53,829 nucleotides of DNA, taken from NCBI GenBank assembly GCA_015654635.1, contig JAATGP010000024.1, positions 1 to 53,829 on the forward strand, given 5' to 3'. Both the position numbers and the translations under genes were made by a program. Below, piece by piece: positions 1 through 9,210 of the stretch (the first letter of the stretch is position 1; each line of letters begins with the position of its first letter). This stretch comes from Alphaproteobacteria bacterium. GTDB lineage: Bacteria; Pseudomonadota; Alphaproteobacteria; Micropepsales; Micropepsaceae. The notes under the pieces were generated by a model. The model had not been told where the DNA came from. It did not search any database and saw only the letters and a program-made list of their open reading frames with translations.

Positions 1-1017
1 CAGGGCGATCCCGGCGCCTCCAAATTCTTCCTGTCGCTGCAGGACGATCTGATGCGCATCTTCGGCTCGGAGCGCATGGATGCGGTGCTGACACGCCTCG
101 GCCTCGAAAAGGGCGAAGCCATCACCCATCCCTGGGTGAACAAGGCCCTCGAAAAGGCGCAGCAGAAGGTCGAAGCGCGCAACTTTGAAATGCGCAAACA
201 GATTCTGAAGTACGACAACGTGCTGAACGACCAGCGCAAGGTGATCTTCGAACAGCGCAAGATCATCATGTCGGCAGATGATGTCAGCGACGAAATCCGC
301 GAGTATCGCGCCCAGGTGGTCGACGAGTTGGTCGAGCGCCACATCCCGCCTAAGGCTTATGCCGAACAATGGGACGCCAAGGGCCTTGAGGCTGAGGTCA
401 AGGATATCTTCGATCTCGATCTGCCCATTGTGGATTGGACGCATGAAGAAGGCATCGCCGACGAGGAAGTGCGCGAGCGCATCCTGAAAGATCTCGAACG
501 CCGCAATGCCGAGCGGACCGCGAATTTCACGCCCGCAGTCATGCGCTATGCCGAAAAGGCCATCCTGTTGCAGACGCTGGATCACCTCTGGCGCGAGCAC
601 ATCGTCAATCTCGAACATCTGCGCCAGTATGTCGGCCTTCGTGGTTACGGTCAGCGCGATCCCTTGAACGAATACAAGAGCGAAGCCTTCGAGCTGTTCG
701 AGGCTTTGCTCACGCGCCTGCGCATCGAAGTCGTGCGCCAGTTGATGCACATTATGATCAGCATGGAGCAACCGCCGGAAATTCCGCTGGAAGCGCCGCG
801 CGAAATGTATGCCAGCAAGATCGATCCGTTCTCCGGCGAGAACGAGGCGGAGGAAGACAATTCGCCCTATCGCAGCCAGCGCACTATCATAAACCAACAG
901 CGCGACGTGCCGGTCGATCCCAACGATCCTTCGACCTGGGGCAAGGTCCAGCGCAATGCCGCCTGCCCCTGCGGCTCGGGACGCAAATTCAAGCACTGCC
1001 ACGGCGCATTGGTATAG
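1..1017 (+). CDS. secA: SecA preprotein translocase ATPase, C-terminal part (cut by window edge)
   Basis: The reading frame is open from base 1, so the gene starts outside the window; 338 C-terminal residues are present. SecA is the ATPase motor that drives unfolded preproteins through SecYEG at the inner membrane. The visible part covers the end of the second motor domain, the helical scaffold and wing region ([20 protein letters not shown] is the characteristic stretch), an acidic/proline-rich linker, and the C-terminal zinc-binding SEC-C motif ([14 protein letters not shown] at the very end) that in the family contacts SecB and phospholipid. The ATP-binding Walker motifs lie upstream of the window. 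The protein looks intact up to its stop. The next gene is convergent, and a strong terminator-like hairpin sits about 90 bases past the stop. Confidence 0.97.
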   Translation, partial: QGDPGASKFFLSLQDDLMRIFGSERMDAVLTRLGLEKGEAITHPWVNKALEKAQQKVEARNFEMRKQILKYDNVLNDQRKVIFEQRKIIMSADDVSDEIREYRAQVVDELVERHIPPKAYAEQWDAKGLEAEVKDIFDLDLPIVDWTHEEGIADEEVRERILKDLERRNAERTANFTPAVMRYAEKAILLQTLDHLWREHIVNLEHLRQYVGLRGYGQRDPLNEYKSEAFELFEALLTRLRIEVVRQLMHIMISMEQPPEIPLEAPREMYASKIDPFSGENEAEEDNSPYRSQRTIINQQRDVPVDPNDPSTWGKVQRNAACPCGSGRKFKHCHGALV

Positions 1018-1074
1018 GACTGAGGCGGCTTACAAGCCGGTTCTCGCGCGCCGCTGGGGCCTGGTTTTGGACTG

Positions 1075-2505
1075 TCAAAATAAGGCGTGTTTATCGCGCG
1101 CAGAGGGGGCCTGACGGCCCCCTTTTTGCTGCCGCAGCAAGCCGCGCCAATCGGCAGCCACATATAGCAGACACGCCAATGCCGTGACATCGATGAGGTA
1201 GAGATAGCGATAGTCGCAGGCGATGGAGAGCACGAAGAATGTCGCCGTAAAAATGGCGGTCGCAGCAATCAGGCCGATCATGATGAGGTCGGTATCGCGG
1301 CGGCGGCGTGCCAGCGGTAGCAACGCCGCCAACAGAACCAGCGAAAACAGCCCGTGTGAAAACAGTGGTGTCTTGAGATAAATATCGCCGAGGCGCCACA
1401 ACGCCAGATCGCGTTTATCCAACCGCGGAGCGATACCCAGCGCTTTCAGATCGCCCGCGTCGCCTTCATCGCCGACATGGAAAGGATGGCAGAGGGCCAC
1501 ATCGGGCGGCTGCAGCACCCAACGGAACAGCAGCGCCCGCACACTGAGATAGCGCAGCGGATAATGCCAAATCAGCGTTCGCCATTGCCGCGCCATGATG
1601 GACGCCGGAGTGCCTTCGAGCGCCTCCACAATGCGCGGCGAAACTTCCAAGGTGTCGTTCATCTGCGGCGACCAGCGGGCCAGACCTTCACCGCGGATGA
1701 TTTTGGCAAGCTTTGGCGCCTCGCGATCGAACACCGTCAGCGGCAAATCGAGGTCGCGATTGACCATGCCGGTGATGTCATAGAGTTCGAGAATCTTGAA
1801 TTGTGCCTCTTTGGCTTGATAGCCGTCGGCGCGCAATTGCAGTAAGGCGTTCCAGCTCAGCGTCATCGTCGCGGTGAGCAGCAAAAAAACGCCAGATGTT
1901 ACCCAAGCCGAACGCCGGCCCCGCCGCAGAGCGACGGCAAACAAGGCGCCGAGCGCGCAAGGCAGCACCACGGCGCCGTTTTGGCGTGTCAAGATGGCGA
2001 GGGCGAAGAGCGCCGCCGCCGCCACAATCAGGCCGAAACGCAAACGCGGCAAGCGCCACCATTTTGCGGCCAATCCCAAACACACAAACCCTGCCAGCAC
2101 CGCATTGGCAAACAGCGAATCTTTCCACACCACCGCCTGCAGCAGCAAAACTTGCGGCAACAGAAAAAGCGCGGCGGCGGCGATCACCGCCGTCCAGCCA
2201 ACCCGCCGCGGCAGCCAGATCACCCCCGCCAGCGCCGCGAAGAACAGCAGCATGGTGAAGGCAATGAACCAGGCGGCCGGTGGCCCGGGCAAGGCGTCCG
2301 ACACGCCCAGTAGCCACGACATTACCGGCGGATGCCAATTGGAGTAACTGCCGGTGCGGCCTTCGACCAGTTGGACGAAGGAATCATCCTCCATCGAGCC
2401 GGGATAGCTGATGCCATAAACCGCAATGCCGCCGGCGGTCAGAACCGCGCTCGCGGCAAGGCGCGGCGACGTCCAGATGGCCTTCAATCGCTGCCCCCGA
2501 GCCAC
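1075..2505 (-). CDS. Polytopic membrane protein, possible GT-C type glycosyltransferase
   Basis: The 476-residue protein has about ten hydrophobic segments joined by short polar loops. After the first membrane segment comes a loop with PGSMEDDSFVQ and then SNWHPP; an acidic pair in the first periplasmic loop followed by an HPP element is reminiscent of GT-C fold polyprenyl-phosphate-sugar transferases, so a lipid-linked sugar transferase is a reasonable guess, not proven. The frame stays open back into accA, but residues before a GTG at 2505 are arginine/tryptophan-rich antisense-like sequence, so I place the start there; this leaves a 25-base gap after accA on the same strand. An in-frame ATG at 2592 would overlap accA by about 60 bases. 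The 3' end carries a terminator for the opposite strand. Confidence 0.7.
   Translation of the reverse strand: MARGQRLKAIWTSPRLAASAVLTAGGIAVYGISYPGSMEDDSFVQLVEGRTGSYSNWHPPVMSWLLGVSDALPGPPAAWFIAFTMLLFFAALAGVIWLPRRVGWTAVIAAAALFLLPQVLLLQAVVWKDSLFANAVLAGFVCLGLAAKWWRLPRLRFGLIVAAAALFALAILTRQNGAVVLPCALGALFAVALRRGRRSAWVTSGVFLLLTATMTLSWNALLQLRADGYQAKEAQFKILELYDITGMVNRDLDLPLTVFDREAPKLAKIIRGEGLARWSPQMNDTLEVSPRIVEALEGTPASIMARQWRTLIWHYPLRYLSVRALLFRWVLQPPDVALCHPFHVGDEGDAGDLKALGIAPRLDKRDLALWRLGDIYLKTPLFSHGLFSLVLLAALLPLARRRRDTDLIMIGLIAATAIFTATFFVLSIACDYRYLYLIDVTALACLLYVAADWRGLLRQQKGGRQAPSARDKHALF
1105..1127 (+). terminator. Intrinsic terminator for secA, inside the convergent gene
   Basis: A perfect 7-bp stem (1105-1111 with 1116-1122), a 4-base loop and a run of five T on the plus strand form a textbook Rho-independent terminator. 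It lies 88 bases after the secA stop but inside the last codons of the minus-strand membrane protein gene, so the same bases serve as coding sequence on the other strand. Confidence 0.7.
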
Positions 2506-2530
2506 TGGCGCCCCCGCGCAAAGCAGACGT

Positions 2531-3490
2531 CTATTTTCCCAGATCGCGCCCGATGGCGAGGAATTTTTCGCGGCGCTGACGGCGAACTTCATCCGGTGAC
2601 AGATGCGACAGCTCGGCCAAGGCGCGTGCAATCTGCTCGCCCACCGCGCCCATCGCCTCTTCCGGTGCGCGATGCGCTCCGCCCATCGGCTCGGGAACAA
2701 TGCCGTCGACGATGCCAAGGCTGGTCAGGTCCTGCGCTGTGATGCGCAAGGCCGCTGCCGCGTCCTGTGCCTTGTCGGCCCGGCGCCATAGAATGGAGGC
2801 ACAGCCTTCCGGCGAGATCACCGAATAGACCGAATTTTCTAGCATGTAGACTTTGTTGGCCGAAGCGATGGCAATGGCGCCGCCCGAACCGCCTTCACCG
2901 ATGATGGTGGCAATCATCGGTACACGCAGATTAAGACAGGCTTCGATGGTGCGTGCGATGGCTTCGGCCTGACCGCGCTCTTCGGCGGCAACCCCAGAAA
3001 AGGCGCCCGCGGTATCGACCAGCGAGATCACCGGCAAACCGAAACGGTCGGCCAAACGGAAAACGCGCTGCACTTTGCGGTAACCTTCCGGCATCGCCAT
3101 GCCGAAATTATGCTTGAGGCGGGTTTTGGTGTCGTTGCCCTTTTCCTGGCCGACCACCGCCACCGCTTGGCCGCGGAAGCGTGCCACTGCCGTGATGATG
3201 GCCGCATCCTCGCCAAAGGCGCGGTCGCCGGCCAGCGGCGTGAAGTCGTCGAACAGATGCTTGGCATAGTCGAAGAAGTGCGGCCGTGAGGGATGGCGGG
3301 CCACCTGCACCTTCTGCCAAGGTGTCAGCTTGGCGTAGGTGTCTTTGACCAACTGGTCGACCCGTTGCTGTAACCGCACCACTTCGGCGTCGATCTGCAT
3401 CGTCGCGTCGGCGGCCGCCAATTGCCGCAATTCTACGATCTTGCCTTCGAGTTCGGCGATCGGGCGTTCGAAATCCAAATAGGCGTGCAT
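2531..3490 (-). CDS. accA: Acetyl-CoA carboxylase carboxyltransferase subunit alpha
   Basis: At 319 residues this is full length for AccA. With AccD it transfers the carboxyl group from carboxybiotin to acetyl-CoA, giving malonyl-CoA for fatty acid synthesis in the cytoplasm. The N-terminus (LDFERPIAELEGKI) and the PHFFDY segment are typical, followed by the crotonase-like fold: GDRAFGEDAAIITAVARF, the MPEGYRK stretch, PVISLVDTAGAF and the GEGGSGGAIAI glycine-rich loop that binds the CoA ester. No key segment is missing. The next gene on the same strand begins 25 bases downstream and could be cotranscribed, though the two functions are not obviously linked. Confidence 0.96.
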   Translation of the reverse strand: MHAYLDFERPIAELEGKIVELRQLAAADATMQIDAEVVRLQQRVDQLVKDTYAKLTPWQKVQVARHPSRPHFFDYAKHLFDDFTPLAGDRAFGEDAAIITAVARFRGQAVAVVGQEKGNDTKTRLKHNFGMAMPEGYRKVQRVFRLADRFGLPVISLVDTAGAFSGVAAEERGQAEAIARTIEACLNLRVPMIATIIGEGGSGGAIAIASANKVYMLENSVYSVISPEGCASILWRRADKAQDAAAALRITAQDLTSLGIVDGIVPEPMGGAHRAPEEAMGAVGEQIARALAELSHLSPDEVRRQRREKFLAIGRDLGK

Positions 3491-3726
3491 GCGTCACCCC
3501 AAAGAGCGGCGGAAAGTGGCAATGTCGCTGCGGCAAGTCAAATCCCGCCTGTGGCGGCCACGGGCGCGCCTAAGCCCCTGGGCCTATAAAGGATATTTCC
3601 CGTTACGGCCATACTGTTCCGATTAATGTCCCCCGCCAACTTGCGCCCGCCCTCTTAGCCCGTTTCAACCTTGCTTGCGCCCCCAAGCCCCACCGCGTAT
3701 GCCAATCCGAGCAATCAGGGGGTGGT

Positions 3727-4944
3727 ATGAAGCGCGGATTTGCACTGACGGTCATCGCCGCCATGGCCCTGGGCATCGCAGCGGGTATATTCGCCAATAA
3801 CGTGTTGGATGGCGGTCAGATCAAGCAGCTTGCCGGCGGCCTCTCCGTTGTTACCGACCTCTTTCTCCGCCTGATCCGCATGATCATCGCCCCGCTCGTC
3901 TTCTCGACGCTGGTGGCGGGTATCGCCCATATGGAAGGCGCCGCCCAGATCGGCCGGGTGGGCCTTAAGACGATGATCTGGTTTGTCTCGGCCTCGCTGC
4001 TCTCCCTCACCATGGGGCTCATCCTGGTGCATCTGTTCCAGCCCGGTACCGGGCTGCATCTGGCCCCACCCGCAGCCGAACTGGGCGCCATTACCACCGT
4101 CCCCTTCTCGCTCAAGGAGTTCTTGACCCATCTGGTGCCCGCCTCGTTCGTACAAGCGATGGCGAACAACGAAATTCTGCAAATCGTGGTGTTCTCGATT
4201 TTCGTTGGCACCGCGATCTCGGCCATTCCCGGCAAGGCACCCGTCGTTCTGGCGCTCACCGAGCAGATTGCCGCCATCATGCTGAAGGTGACGGGCTATG
4301 TGATGCTGCTCACGCCTTTGGCGGTTTTTGCGGCACTGTGTTCGACCGTCGCGAGCCAAGGGATCCATGTGCTCCTGGTCTATGCGCGCTTCGTCGGCGG
4401 TTTTTATACGGCGCTGCTGTTGCTGTGGTTTGTCTTGCTGCTGGCCGCCACGTTTCTCCTGCGCGGCAAGATCGCGCCATTGCTGGGCGCTATTCGCGAG
4501 CCGGTTTTGCTCGCCTTTTCGACCGCCAGTTCAGAAGCCGCCTATCCCAGATTGCTCGACGGCTTGGAGCGCATCGGTCTGCCGCGCCAGATCGTCAGCT
4601 TCGTGCTGCCGCTCGGCTATTCCTTCAATCTCGATGGCTCGATGATGTACTGCACCTTCGCGACGCTCTTCATCGCGCAGATCTACGGCATCGAGCTGAC
4701 GCTGGCCCAGCAAGTGACCTTGCTCTTACTGTTGATGGTGACCAGCAAAGGCATGGCAGGTGTGCCGCGCGCCTCGCTGGTGGTGATCTACGCTGCCCTG
4801 CCCTTGTTCCATTTGCCGGAGACGGGTCTGCTCTATGTCCTCGCGGTCGATCACCTGCTCGATATGGGCCGCAGCGCCACCAACATCGTCGGCAACTCGG
4901 TGGCGACCGTCGCCGTCAGCCGCTGGGAAGGACGTCTTACCTAG
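3727..4944 (+). CDS. Dicarboxylate/amino acid:cation symporter (DAACS family)
   Basis: This 405-residue inner-membrane carrier belongs to the GltP/DctA family, which imports C4-dicarboxylates, glutamate or aspartate with protons or sodium. Diagnostic parts are the RLIRMIIAPLVFSTL segment near residue 55, the serine-rich hairpin FSTASSEAAYPRL, the NLDGSMMY motif in the unwound helix, the MAGVPRAS substrate-site loop and the C-terminal DHLLDMGRSATNIVGNSVA stretch, where the aspartate and asparagine contact substrate and ion. The start is supported by the purine-rich AGGGGGTGGT just before the ATG. Substrate preference cannot be read with certainty. The gene stands alone, divergent from accA, and converges on the pentapeptide gene with a 12-base gap. 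Confidence 0.93.
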   Translation: MKRGFALTVIAAMALGIAAGIFANNVLDGGQIKQLAGGLSVVTDLFLRLIRMIIAPLVFSTLVAGIAHMEGAAQIGRVGLKTMIWFVSASLLSLTMGLILVHLFQPGTGLHLAPPAAELGAITTVPFSLKEFLTHLVPASFVQAMANNEILQIVVFSIFVGTAISAIPGKAPVVLALTEQIAAIMLKVTGYVMLLTPLAVFAALCSTVASQGIHVLLVYARFVGGFYTALLLLWFVLLLAATFLLRGKIAPLLGAIREPVLLAFSTASSEAAYPRLLDGLERIGLPRQIVSFVLPLGYSFNLDGSMMYCTFATLFIAQIYGIELTLAQQVTLLLLLMVTSKGMAGVPRASLVVIYAALPLFHLPETGLLYVLAVDHLLDMGRSATNIVGNSVATVAVSRWEGRLT

Positions 4945-4956
4945 TCGGCAGAAGGG

Positions 4957-6081
4957 CTAAAGTTCGATTTCTGTTCCGCCAGAAAGGCCCAACGCCGCAA
5001 GGGATTCGTCGAGTTCGGCATCGGCGAACTGCTCTGGCGTGGCGTCGGCGCCGAGAAAATTCGGTGCCAGAACTTCGCCGTGACGCAGGCGCAGATTGCT
5101 CAATTTGGCGCCCGTGAAGCGCGCATGGGCCAGCCGCGCCACATGAAACGACACCCCACTCAAATCGGTGGCGGAGAAGTTGGCCCCGCGCAAATCGGCA
5201 CCGTCGAATTTGGTGCCCTGCAGCTGGCTTTTGGAAAAATCCACTCCAATGGCAATGGCGCCGCGGGCCGATAAGCCGGCAAGGTTGCGTCCCTGGAAAT
5301 GGCCGAGAAGCGGGCGCAGATCCTCGCCATCGAGACAACCAACAGAGCCGTCTGTGCCATTGCTCGAAACCCAGCGGTTATGCTGCGATACCATCTCCGC
5401 CAAACTTTGTGCTTTGGCGCGGGCCTGCGGCGTGATGTCGAAAACACAGCCGGCGAAGGCTTCGGGCGGCAGCTCGAGGTCTTGCAGATTGACCCCCATT
5501 AACACCGCGCCGGTGAAACTGGCCTGTGTCAGCCGCGCGCCGCGGAAATTCGTTCCCACCAGCATGGCGCCATCGAAAATAGCCCCATCCAGCTTGGCTT
5601 TGCCGAAGGAGGCGTGGCAGAGCGAGCAATTGCTGAAGTCGACACCGCCGAAGGCACTATCGTTCTTGCCGTGGTTGACGACAGAGACGCCGCTCTCCCC
5701 CACCAGCATCATCTTAGCCGCCCTGAGATCGGCATTGTCCAGCATCGCTTGCGATAGATCGGCACCGCGAAAGGAGGCGCCGCGAAGATCGGCTTGCTCC
5801 AGCCGCGCGTGCTGCAGACGGGTTTGGCGCAGGTTGGCGCAATAAAGGCTCACCCGCGTCAGACTGGCCCCGCTCAGATTGACCCCGGTGAGGGAAGCGC
5901 CGGTGAAATCAGCCTCATCCAACTTGCGGTTCGATAGATCGGCACCGTCGAGCAGAGCGCCTTTGAACGATGCGCGCGCCCCACCGCGCCCCAGCACATA
6001 GCGCTCATGCTCCGCCAAAATAGCTTGAAGTTCGGTGGGCGTATAACGCACCCTCTGCTCCACCGCGTTGTGTGCAGACAT
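4957..6081 (-). CDS. Pentapeptide-repeat protein
   Basis: The 374-residue protein has two blocks of A(D/N/S)LXX-type pentapeptide repeats, roughly residues 38-190 and 258-335, separated by a non-repeat linker around PQARAKAQSLAEMV. Such repeats fold into a right-handed quadrilateral beta-helix. Some family members mimic DNA and protect gyrase (Qnr, MfpA), but most have no known role, and nothing here picks out a partner. There is no signal peptide or membrane segment, so it is probably cytoplasmic. The N-terminal 35 residues (PTELQAILAEHERYVLG) are helical and precede the repeats, as in a group of PilZ-linked or stand-alone alphaproteobacterial proteins. The gene lies after xerD on the same strand with an AT-richer 133-base gap. 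Confidence 0.9.
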   Translation of the reverse strand: MSAHNAVEQRVRYTPTELQAILAEHERYVLGRGGARASFKGALLDGADLSNRKLDEADFTGASLTGVNLSGASLTRVSLYCANLRQTRLQHARLEQADLRGASFRGADLSQAMLDNADLRAAKMMLVGESGVSVVNHGKNDSAFGGVDFSNCSLCHASFGKAKLDGAIFDGAMLVGTNFRGARLTQASFTGAVLMGVNLQDLELPPEAFAGCVFDITPQARAKAQSLAEMVSQHNRWVSSNGTDGSVGCLDGEDLRPLLGHFQGRNLAGLSARGAIAIGVDFSKSQLQGTKFDGADLRGANFSATDLSGVSFHVARLAHARFTGAKLSNLRLRHGEVLAPNFLGADATPEQFADAELDESLAALGLSGGTEIEL

Positions 6082-6214
6082 TTCCTTGATTTCCCCAGTC
6101 GATTTCTTCGGCCGTTTGGTGCGCCCCAGCGCGCAATACTGTTTTAGTCAGCTTATAATAATTCCAAAGCGATAATTTTCTGTATCGCCGTAAAACACCA
6201 TCATCGCGAATTGC

Positions 6215-7150
6215 TCAAGCTTTGAAAACTCTTTTGCGTGCCAGCGGATGCGCCGCGGCCACAGTCGCCGTCAAGTGGTCCCGCGCAACATGCGTATAGA
6301 TTTGGGTAGTGGCAATATCGGCGTGGCCTAAGAGGCTCTGCACACTGCGTAAATCGGCACCGCCTTCCACCAAATGCGTTGCAAAGGCATGCCGCAATAC
6401 GTGCGGTGATAATTTATCGGGATCGATCCCTGCCTTTCCCGCCAATTCTTTGAGCAGTTGATGCAGCCGCCGCCGCGTCAAATGGCATTCCCCAGAGCGC
6501 GATGGAAACAAGAAGCGCTCCGCCGTCGCCCGGCGTTCGCCCTTTGGCAAGTGACTGTCCCGTACGGTGAGCCAGCGCGCAATGATGGCGCGCGCCTGCG
6601 GATTAAGAGGCGCAAGCCGCTCTTTGCCGCCCTTGCCTTTGACAAGCAGAAAGCCATCGCGGTTGCGCACGGCCTGCAGCGGCAAGGTTGCCAGTTCGGA
6701 GACCCGCAAGCCCGAAGCATAAAGCATTTCGACAATGCAGCAGAGGCGAACGCCGTCATCATTCTCCTCGGCCATAGCCGCAGCAGTGTCGAGCAACGTC
6801 GCCATTTCCTCGCGCGACAGAATCTTAGGCAGCGGCCGCCCGCGCTTGGGCGCATCGATGGCGGTGGTGGGATCGTCTTTGCGCACGCCTTCGGAATAGA
6901 GAAAGCCGAAAAACTGCCGCAAAGCGGAAAGCTTGCGCGCCTGCGACGTGCCCGCGGCCCCCGAGGCCGAAAGCGCGGTCAGATACTGGCGCACCTCGTC
7001 GCGGCCCACGTTGCGCACCGGGACTCCTTTTGCGGCCAGCCAACCGACAAAGTCGGCGAGATCGCGACTATAGGCCTCCAGCGTGTTGGCGCTGGCACCA
7101 CGCTCGGCGCTCATCATGTCAAGAAAGGATTCCAGCAGCGCCGCGCTCAT
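6215..7150 (-). CDS. xerD: Site-specific tyrosine recombinase XerD
   Basis: XerD acts with XerC at dif to resolve chromosome dimers before cell division. The 311 residues show an N-terminal SAM-like core-binding domain (about 1-95) and the catalytic domain with the tyrosine-recombinase residues in place: R149 in ASGLRVSEL, a lysine in VKGKGGKER, H250 and R253 in HVLRHAF, H276 in LLGHAD and the nucleophile Y285 in IYTHV. The length and spacing match housekeeping XerD better than a phage integrase, and no attachment site or phage gene is nearby. XerC and XerD are hard to separate by eye, but linkage to aroK/aroB favours XerD. Its ATG overlaps the stop of the upstream gene as ATGA, indicating translational coupling. 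Confidence 0.9.
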   Translation of the reverse strand: MSAALLESFLDMMSAERGASANTLEAYSRDLADFVGWLAAKGVPVRNVGRDEVRQYLTALSASGAAGTSQARKLSALRQFFGFLYSEGVRKDDPTTAIDAPKRGRPLPKILSREEMATLLDTAAAMAEENDDGVRLCCIVEMLYASGLRVSELATLPLQAVRNRDGFLLVKGKGGKERLAPLNPQARAIIARWLTVRDSHLPKGERRATAERFLFPSRSGECHLTRRRLHQLLKELAGKAGIDPDKLSPHVLRHAFATHLVEGGADLRSVQSLLGHADIATTQIYTHVARDHLTATVAAAHPLARKRVFKA

Positions 7151-9027
7151 TGCGACCCAGATGCTGCGGCGCTCGGCGGGCTATACTGCGCCAGCGCTTC
7201 CAGGGCCAGACCACGCGCGCTTTGTGTCTCGTTCATAGTGATCAGCAAGCGGACCATGGCGATGGTCACATCGGGCGCCAAGTCGCGCAGACCGTTAGCC
7301 TTGAGGAGACCCGTCAGCAGCAGCACAGCCTCGCCGCGCCGCTCCGGTTTGCCGACAGCGTCTTCCAGCGCACTCATCGCCTCCGCGCTCGGGCGCTTTC
7401 CTTCGAAGTGCTGCGACGACACCGTGGCAGCCGCCGCTTTGGCATCCGGCGGCAGCATAATGCCTAGAGCATCGGCAAGCCCCAGCACCAGCGCTTTATA
7501 GGCATGATCTGGATCGGCATCGGGCGCGTTTTGGCTCAGCGCAAAGACGGAAAAATCTTTTTGGGCAGCAGCCAAACGCGCTGCATCTTGCGAAGCGAGA
7601 GCTACTGCCGCCCGCAACACCGGATCGTCAGTGGCCCATATGGCAGCGACCTCATAGCGTTTGGCCAGCAGCAAACTTTGCGCAAAACCGCGCGCATAGA
7701 GCTTTGTTCCTGGCGCTGGCTTCAGAGTCGCTATCACATCGCCCTGAAGCGCCGCCGTCAGCGGCAGCATCCCAGCCTTATCACCCAGCGATAGTGCCAG
7801 TGCGATCAGCCGCGCCTTGTCATCCGGCCTTGGCTCAATGCTGGCGGCCCGTCGCAGCAAAACCTGCCCCATGAAATACGGCACATTCGGCGCATCGCTG
7901 GCGGCATTGGCGACGCGGCCAAGCGGCAGATCTTGCGCATCGGCGATCAGACGCAGCTCCGTCGCCGATACCGACCCCGTGGTGACGACACGTTCCGCCG
8001 CTTCAAAACGGGCCCGCGGGGGATTGCGGCTATCGCGCAGCACCAGCACGTTGGCAGGCGTGCCCAATTTTCGCGCCACCGCGATAGGAATGGGCAGCCC
8101 CGCCTGCAGCAGCAAGAACACATGCACCGCATTAGGCTGGGCAATGGCACCCGGCGGCAAAGGCTTTTTGCTCAAGACGCTATCAACCAGACTGTTAAAA
8201 GCCGCATCGCCATGGCCCTGCGCCGCCAGCACATCGCGCGTCAGATCCGCTGTCGCGTTATCGCCCGCCGCTGCCGCGCAATAGGTGCGAAGCTGCAGCC
8301 AGAAAACATCGCCCGCCGCCGTCCGCGTTTGCGTTGCCGCCCCGCAAGCGTCTTGCGCTCTGTTGGCGTAAAGGATGGCGGTAGCCTGCACACGGGTAAA
8401 ATCTTCGTCATTCGGCACGGAAGCCTGCGCCGCCAAACCGCCCGCTTCCTGGATCAGCCCAGCGTCCAGCAAACGCTCGATCCGCAGCGTGATGAAGGCG
8501 CGTTTGGCCTGCCCTGGCGGCGGCGCGGCCCTGGTGAGAACGAGGCGGCGCCCCAGGTCGCGCAGCACGGGATCGGCAGAGACCGGCGGCGCATGGGCGA
8601 GAAGCTCTTCGCTTCTGGAACGCTCCGAGCCGGCCCAGATGTGCTCGCCAAAGCTGCCTTTGCCGTCGAGCAAGCCCACCGGCGGGCCTTCCGGCGTTCC
8701 CAATGCTTCGACTTGCACAGGGGCAGGCGCAGCAATGGCATGGGTCACAGGCACGGAAGCCCCCGGCGGCGGCAGCTCGTCAATATCGGTAACCGGGCGT
8801 TTGGCATTGTCCTGCCCAAGCTGTTGCGGTGCGCCTTGGGCCTCCCCCCGAGGCCGGGGATCGGGAGGGTCCTCCGTCGCCTGCGGCGGGTAATCTTCCG
8901 GCCTCAGAACCGGGGGCTTGTCGCTGGTCCACTGCGCAAAAGCGGGCCCCAGCAGGGTGAAGACCGCCGCTGTAGTGAGAAAACACTTAAGCCGGGAAAC
9001 TGTCATAGAAGACTGCCTGCTCGCCAT
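7147..9027 (-). CDS. Secreted or periplasmic protein of unknown function
   Basis: I do not recognise a named family. From the ATG at 9027 the product is 626 residues; a second ATG seven codons later (9006) gives a cleaner signal peptide: a short basic start, a hydrophobic core ending AAVFTLLGPAFA, then Q. A proline-rich, disordered stretch (PPVLRPEDYPPQATEDPPDPRPRGE and beyond) follows, and from about residue 130 the chain is alanine/leucine-rich and helical, like solenoid repeat proteins (TPR/Sel1-like), but I see no clear consensus repeat. The frame remains open to 9684, but that part runs antisense through aroK and is not believed. The stop overlaps the xerD start by four bases, so the two are probably translated together. 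Confidence 0.75.
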   Translation of the reverse strand: MASRQSSMTVSRLKCFLTTAAVFTLLGPAFAQWTSDKPPVLRPEDYPPQATEDPPDPRPRGEAQGAPQQLGQDNAKRPVTDIDELPPPGASVPVTHAIAAPAPVQVEALGTPEGPPVGLLDGKGSFGEHIWAGSERSRSEELLAHAPPVSADPVLRDLGRRLVLTRAAPPPGQAKRAFITLRIERLLDAGLIQEAGGLAAQASVPNDEDFTRVQATAILYANRAQDACGAATQTRTAAGDVFWLQLRTYCAAAAGDNATADLTRDVLAAQGHGDAAFNSLVDSVLSKKPLPPGAIAQPNAVHVFLLLQAGLPIPIAVARKLGTPANVLVLRDSRNPPRARFEAAERVVTTGSVSATELRLIADAQDLPLGRVANAASDAPNVPYFMGQVLLRRAASIEPRPDDKARLIALALSLGDKAGMLPLTAALQGDVIATLKPAPGTKLYARGFAQSLLLAKRYEVAAIWATDDPVLRAAVALASQDAARLAAAQKDFSVFALSQNAPDADPDHAYKALVLGLADALGIMLPPDAKAAAATVSSQHFEGKRPSAEAMSALEDAVGKPERRGEAVLLLTGLLKANGLRDLAPDVTIAMVRLLITMNETQSARGLALEALAQYSPPSAAASGSQ

Positions 9028-9185
9028 GGTGCTGTTCGAGCTGCCTCGAAGCGCCCCCAACCCAGAATCATTCAGCAGCGCCTCGAACCACCCTATAGTA
9101 TGGGCTGAGAACCACAGCTTACAGAAATTATGCTTAGTTTTCGTAGGCTTGCACACGATCATCCAAGTCCGCACTGGCGACAAAA

Positions 9186-9203
9186 GCATAACCCGTGTTA
9201 TGC
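9186..9203. promoter_or_regulatory. Perfect inverted repeat just before aroK
   Basis: GCATAAC, four bases, then GTTATGC: a perfect 7-bp dyad ending seven bases before the aroK start codon. No Shine-Dalgarno sequence is seen between it and the ATG. It could be an operator in the aroK/secreted-protein divergent region or an mRNA hairpin that shields the ribosome landing site. Confidence 0.45.
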
Positions 9204-9210
9204 GGTTCCG

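Noticed and set aside
6215..7150. XerD as a phage or island integrase
   Set aside because: Length, motif spacing and linkage to aroK/aroB fit housekeeping XerD, and there is no tRNA, direct repeat or phage gene nearby.
7933..9108. 391-codon plus-strand frame
   Set aside because: Antisense to the secreted protein gene upstream of xerD; no domain and arginine/glutamine-rich.
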